This document shows, piece by piece, positions 63,864 through 64,000 of a DNA stretch of 64,000 nucleotides. The position numbers were made by a program, and so were the translations under genes. The notes under the pieces were generated by a model that saw nothing but the letters and a program-made list of their open reading frames with translations, was not told where the DNA came from and did no database searches. How positions within the stretch are numbered: the stretch's first letter is position 1; each line of letters begins with the position of its first letter. Source of the DNA: CAZQVN01 sp964596775 (GTDB taxonomy: Bacteria > Eisenbacteria > RBG-16-71-46 > JABDJR01 > JAWXBZ01); the NCBI GenBank assembly GCA_964596775.1, contig CAZQVN010000010.1, positions 33,725-97,724 on the forward strand, written 5' to 3'.

Positions 63864-64000
63864 TCATGACAATTTCGATTCTCCCGCTTCTACGCCCCTC
63901 TCGGCGTCCTCCAGCGCGATACGCTCCCCCGTTCGAGCCTCCCGAGCAGCGATCTTCATTCCAGGTCCTTCCGCCGGCTCCCAGCCGCAGCAGGGCCTGT
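63864..64000 (-). CDS. possible C-terminal end of a gene running off the window
   Basis: One minus-strand frame stays open from the window edge to a TGA at 63864 and reads EGPGMKIAAREARTGERIAL, then EDAERGVEAGE. The 45 or so residues are helical and charged, resembling the end of a cytoplasmic enzyme; an oxidoreductase of the Gfo/Idh type is one possibility. It is too short to name. It would lie 51 bases upstream of the BACON giant on the same strand. Confidence 0.35.
   Translation of the reverse strand, partial: RPCCGWEPAEGPGMKIAAREARTGERIALEDAERGVEAGESKLS

Overview
The window is a 64 kb piece of a GC-rich bacterial chromosome. It is densely packed, genes often overlap by 4 bases (ATGA, GTGA, TTGA), and GTG or TTG starts are frequent. 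Four large secreted proteins end in a FlgD-type Ig domain of the kind used for C-terminal sorting. There is an ECF sigma factor of the TIGR02999 type coupled to a Ser/Thr kinase with TPRs, and DUF4097 proteins sit behind a sigma/anti-sigma pair. Together these suggest an uncultured FCB-related lineage, with Candidatus Eisenbacteria my best guess from gene content alone. Both 100-base N runs are flanked by identical 55-base copies, which is the mark of a short-read de Bruijn assembly; both genes concerned read through in frame once the overlap is collapsed.

Layout. 0-4 kb: a secreted golvesin-like protein, then a compact operon nuoB-C-I-D, which is exactly the quinone (Q) module of complex I. 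4-6.2 kb: a CGNR-zinc-finger regulator divergent from a VOC protein and an FMN-type flavoprotein. 6.2-11 kb: ferrochelatase, a CIA30-domain protein, a YdeP-like molybdopterin oxidoreductase and a DUF2237 protein. 11-14.3 kb: an operon of ECF sigma factor, zinc-finger anti-sigma factor and two DUF4097 beta-repeat envelope proteins. 14.5-20 kb: a STAS-like protein, a GH63-type glucosidase, a SnoaL-like cyclase, a methyltransferase, a small membrane protein and a MarR regulator. 20-24 kb: an operon of outer-membrane porin, cupredoxin and sensor kinase. 24-29 kb: glycolate oxidase glcDEF with a vapBC toxin-antitoxin pair overlapping its end. 29-38 kb: metabolic and transport genes, including a two-gene phosphotransferase whose PEP-synthase-like domains are split and in permuted order. 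38-50 kb: envelope and export functions (SGNH hydrolase-like protein with a FlgD tail, CapA-like protein, YARHG protein, GT-C glycosyltransferase, ExeA-like ATPase with SPOR domain, M16 protease). 50-64 kb: a block rich in secreted proteins, with an intact sigma-kinase pair, a fibre-like protein operon, a BACON/FlgD giant, a frameshifted FlgD gene and gene relics.

The 50-60 kb block has a visible history. A decayed copy of the ECF sigma gene lies upstream of the intact fibre gene, and a decayed fragment of the fibre gene lies downstream of the intact sigma-kinase pair. This suggests that a module coupling sigma/kinase signalling to a surface fibre was duplicated and each copy lost a different half. 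The most novel-looking item is a short conserved C-terminus (pattern PVE-x2-TWG-x-IK-x3-R) at the very end of two otherwise unrelated secreted proteins 48 kb apart. It could be an undescribed sorting tag, distinct from the FlgD domain that ends four other exported proteins.

No tRNA, rRNA, CRISPR array or insertion sequence was recognised.
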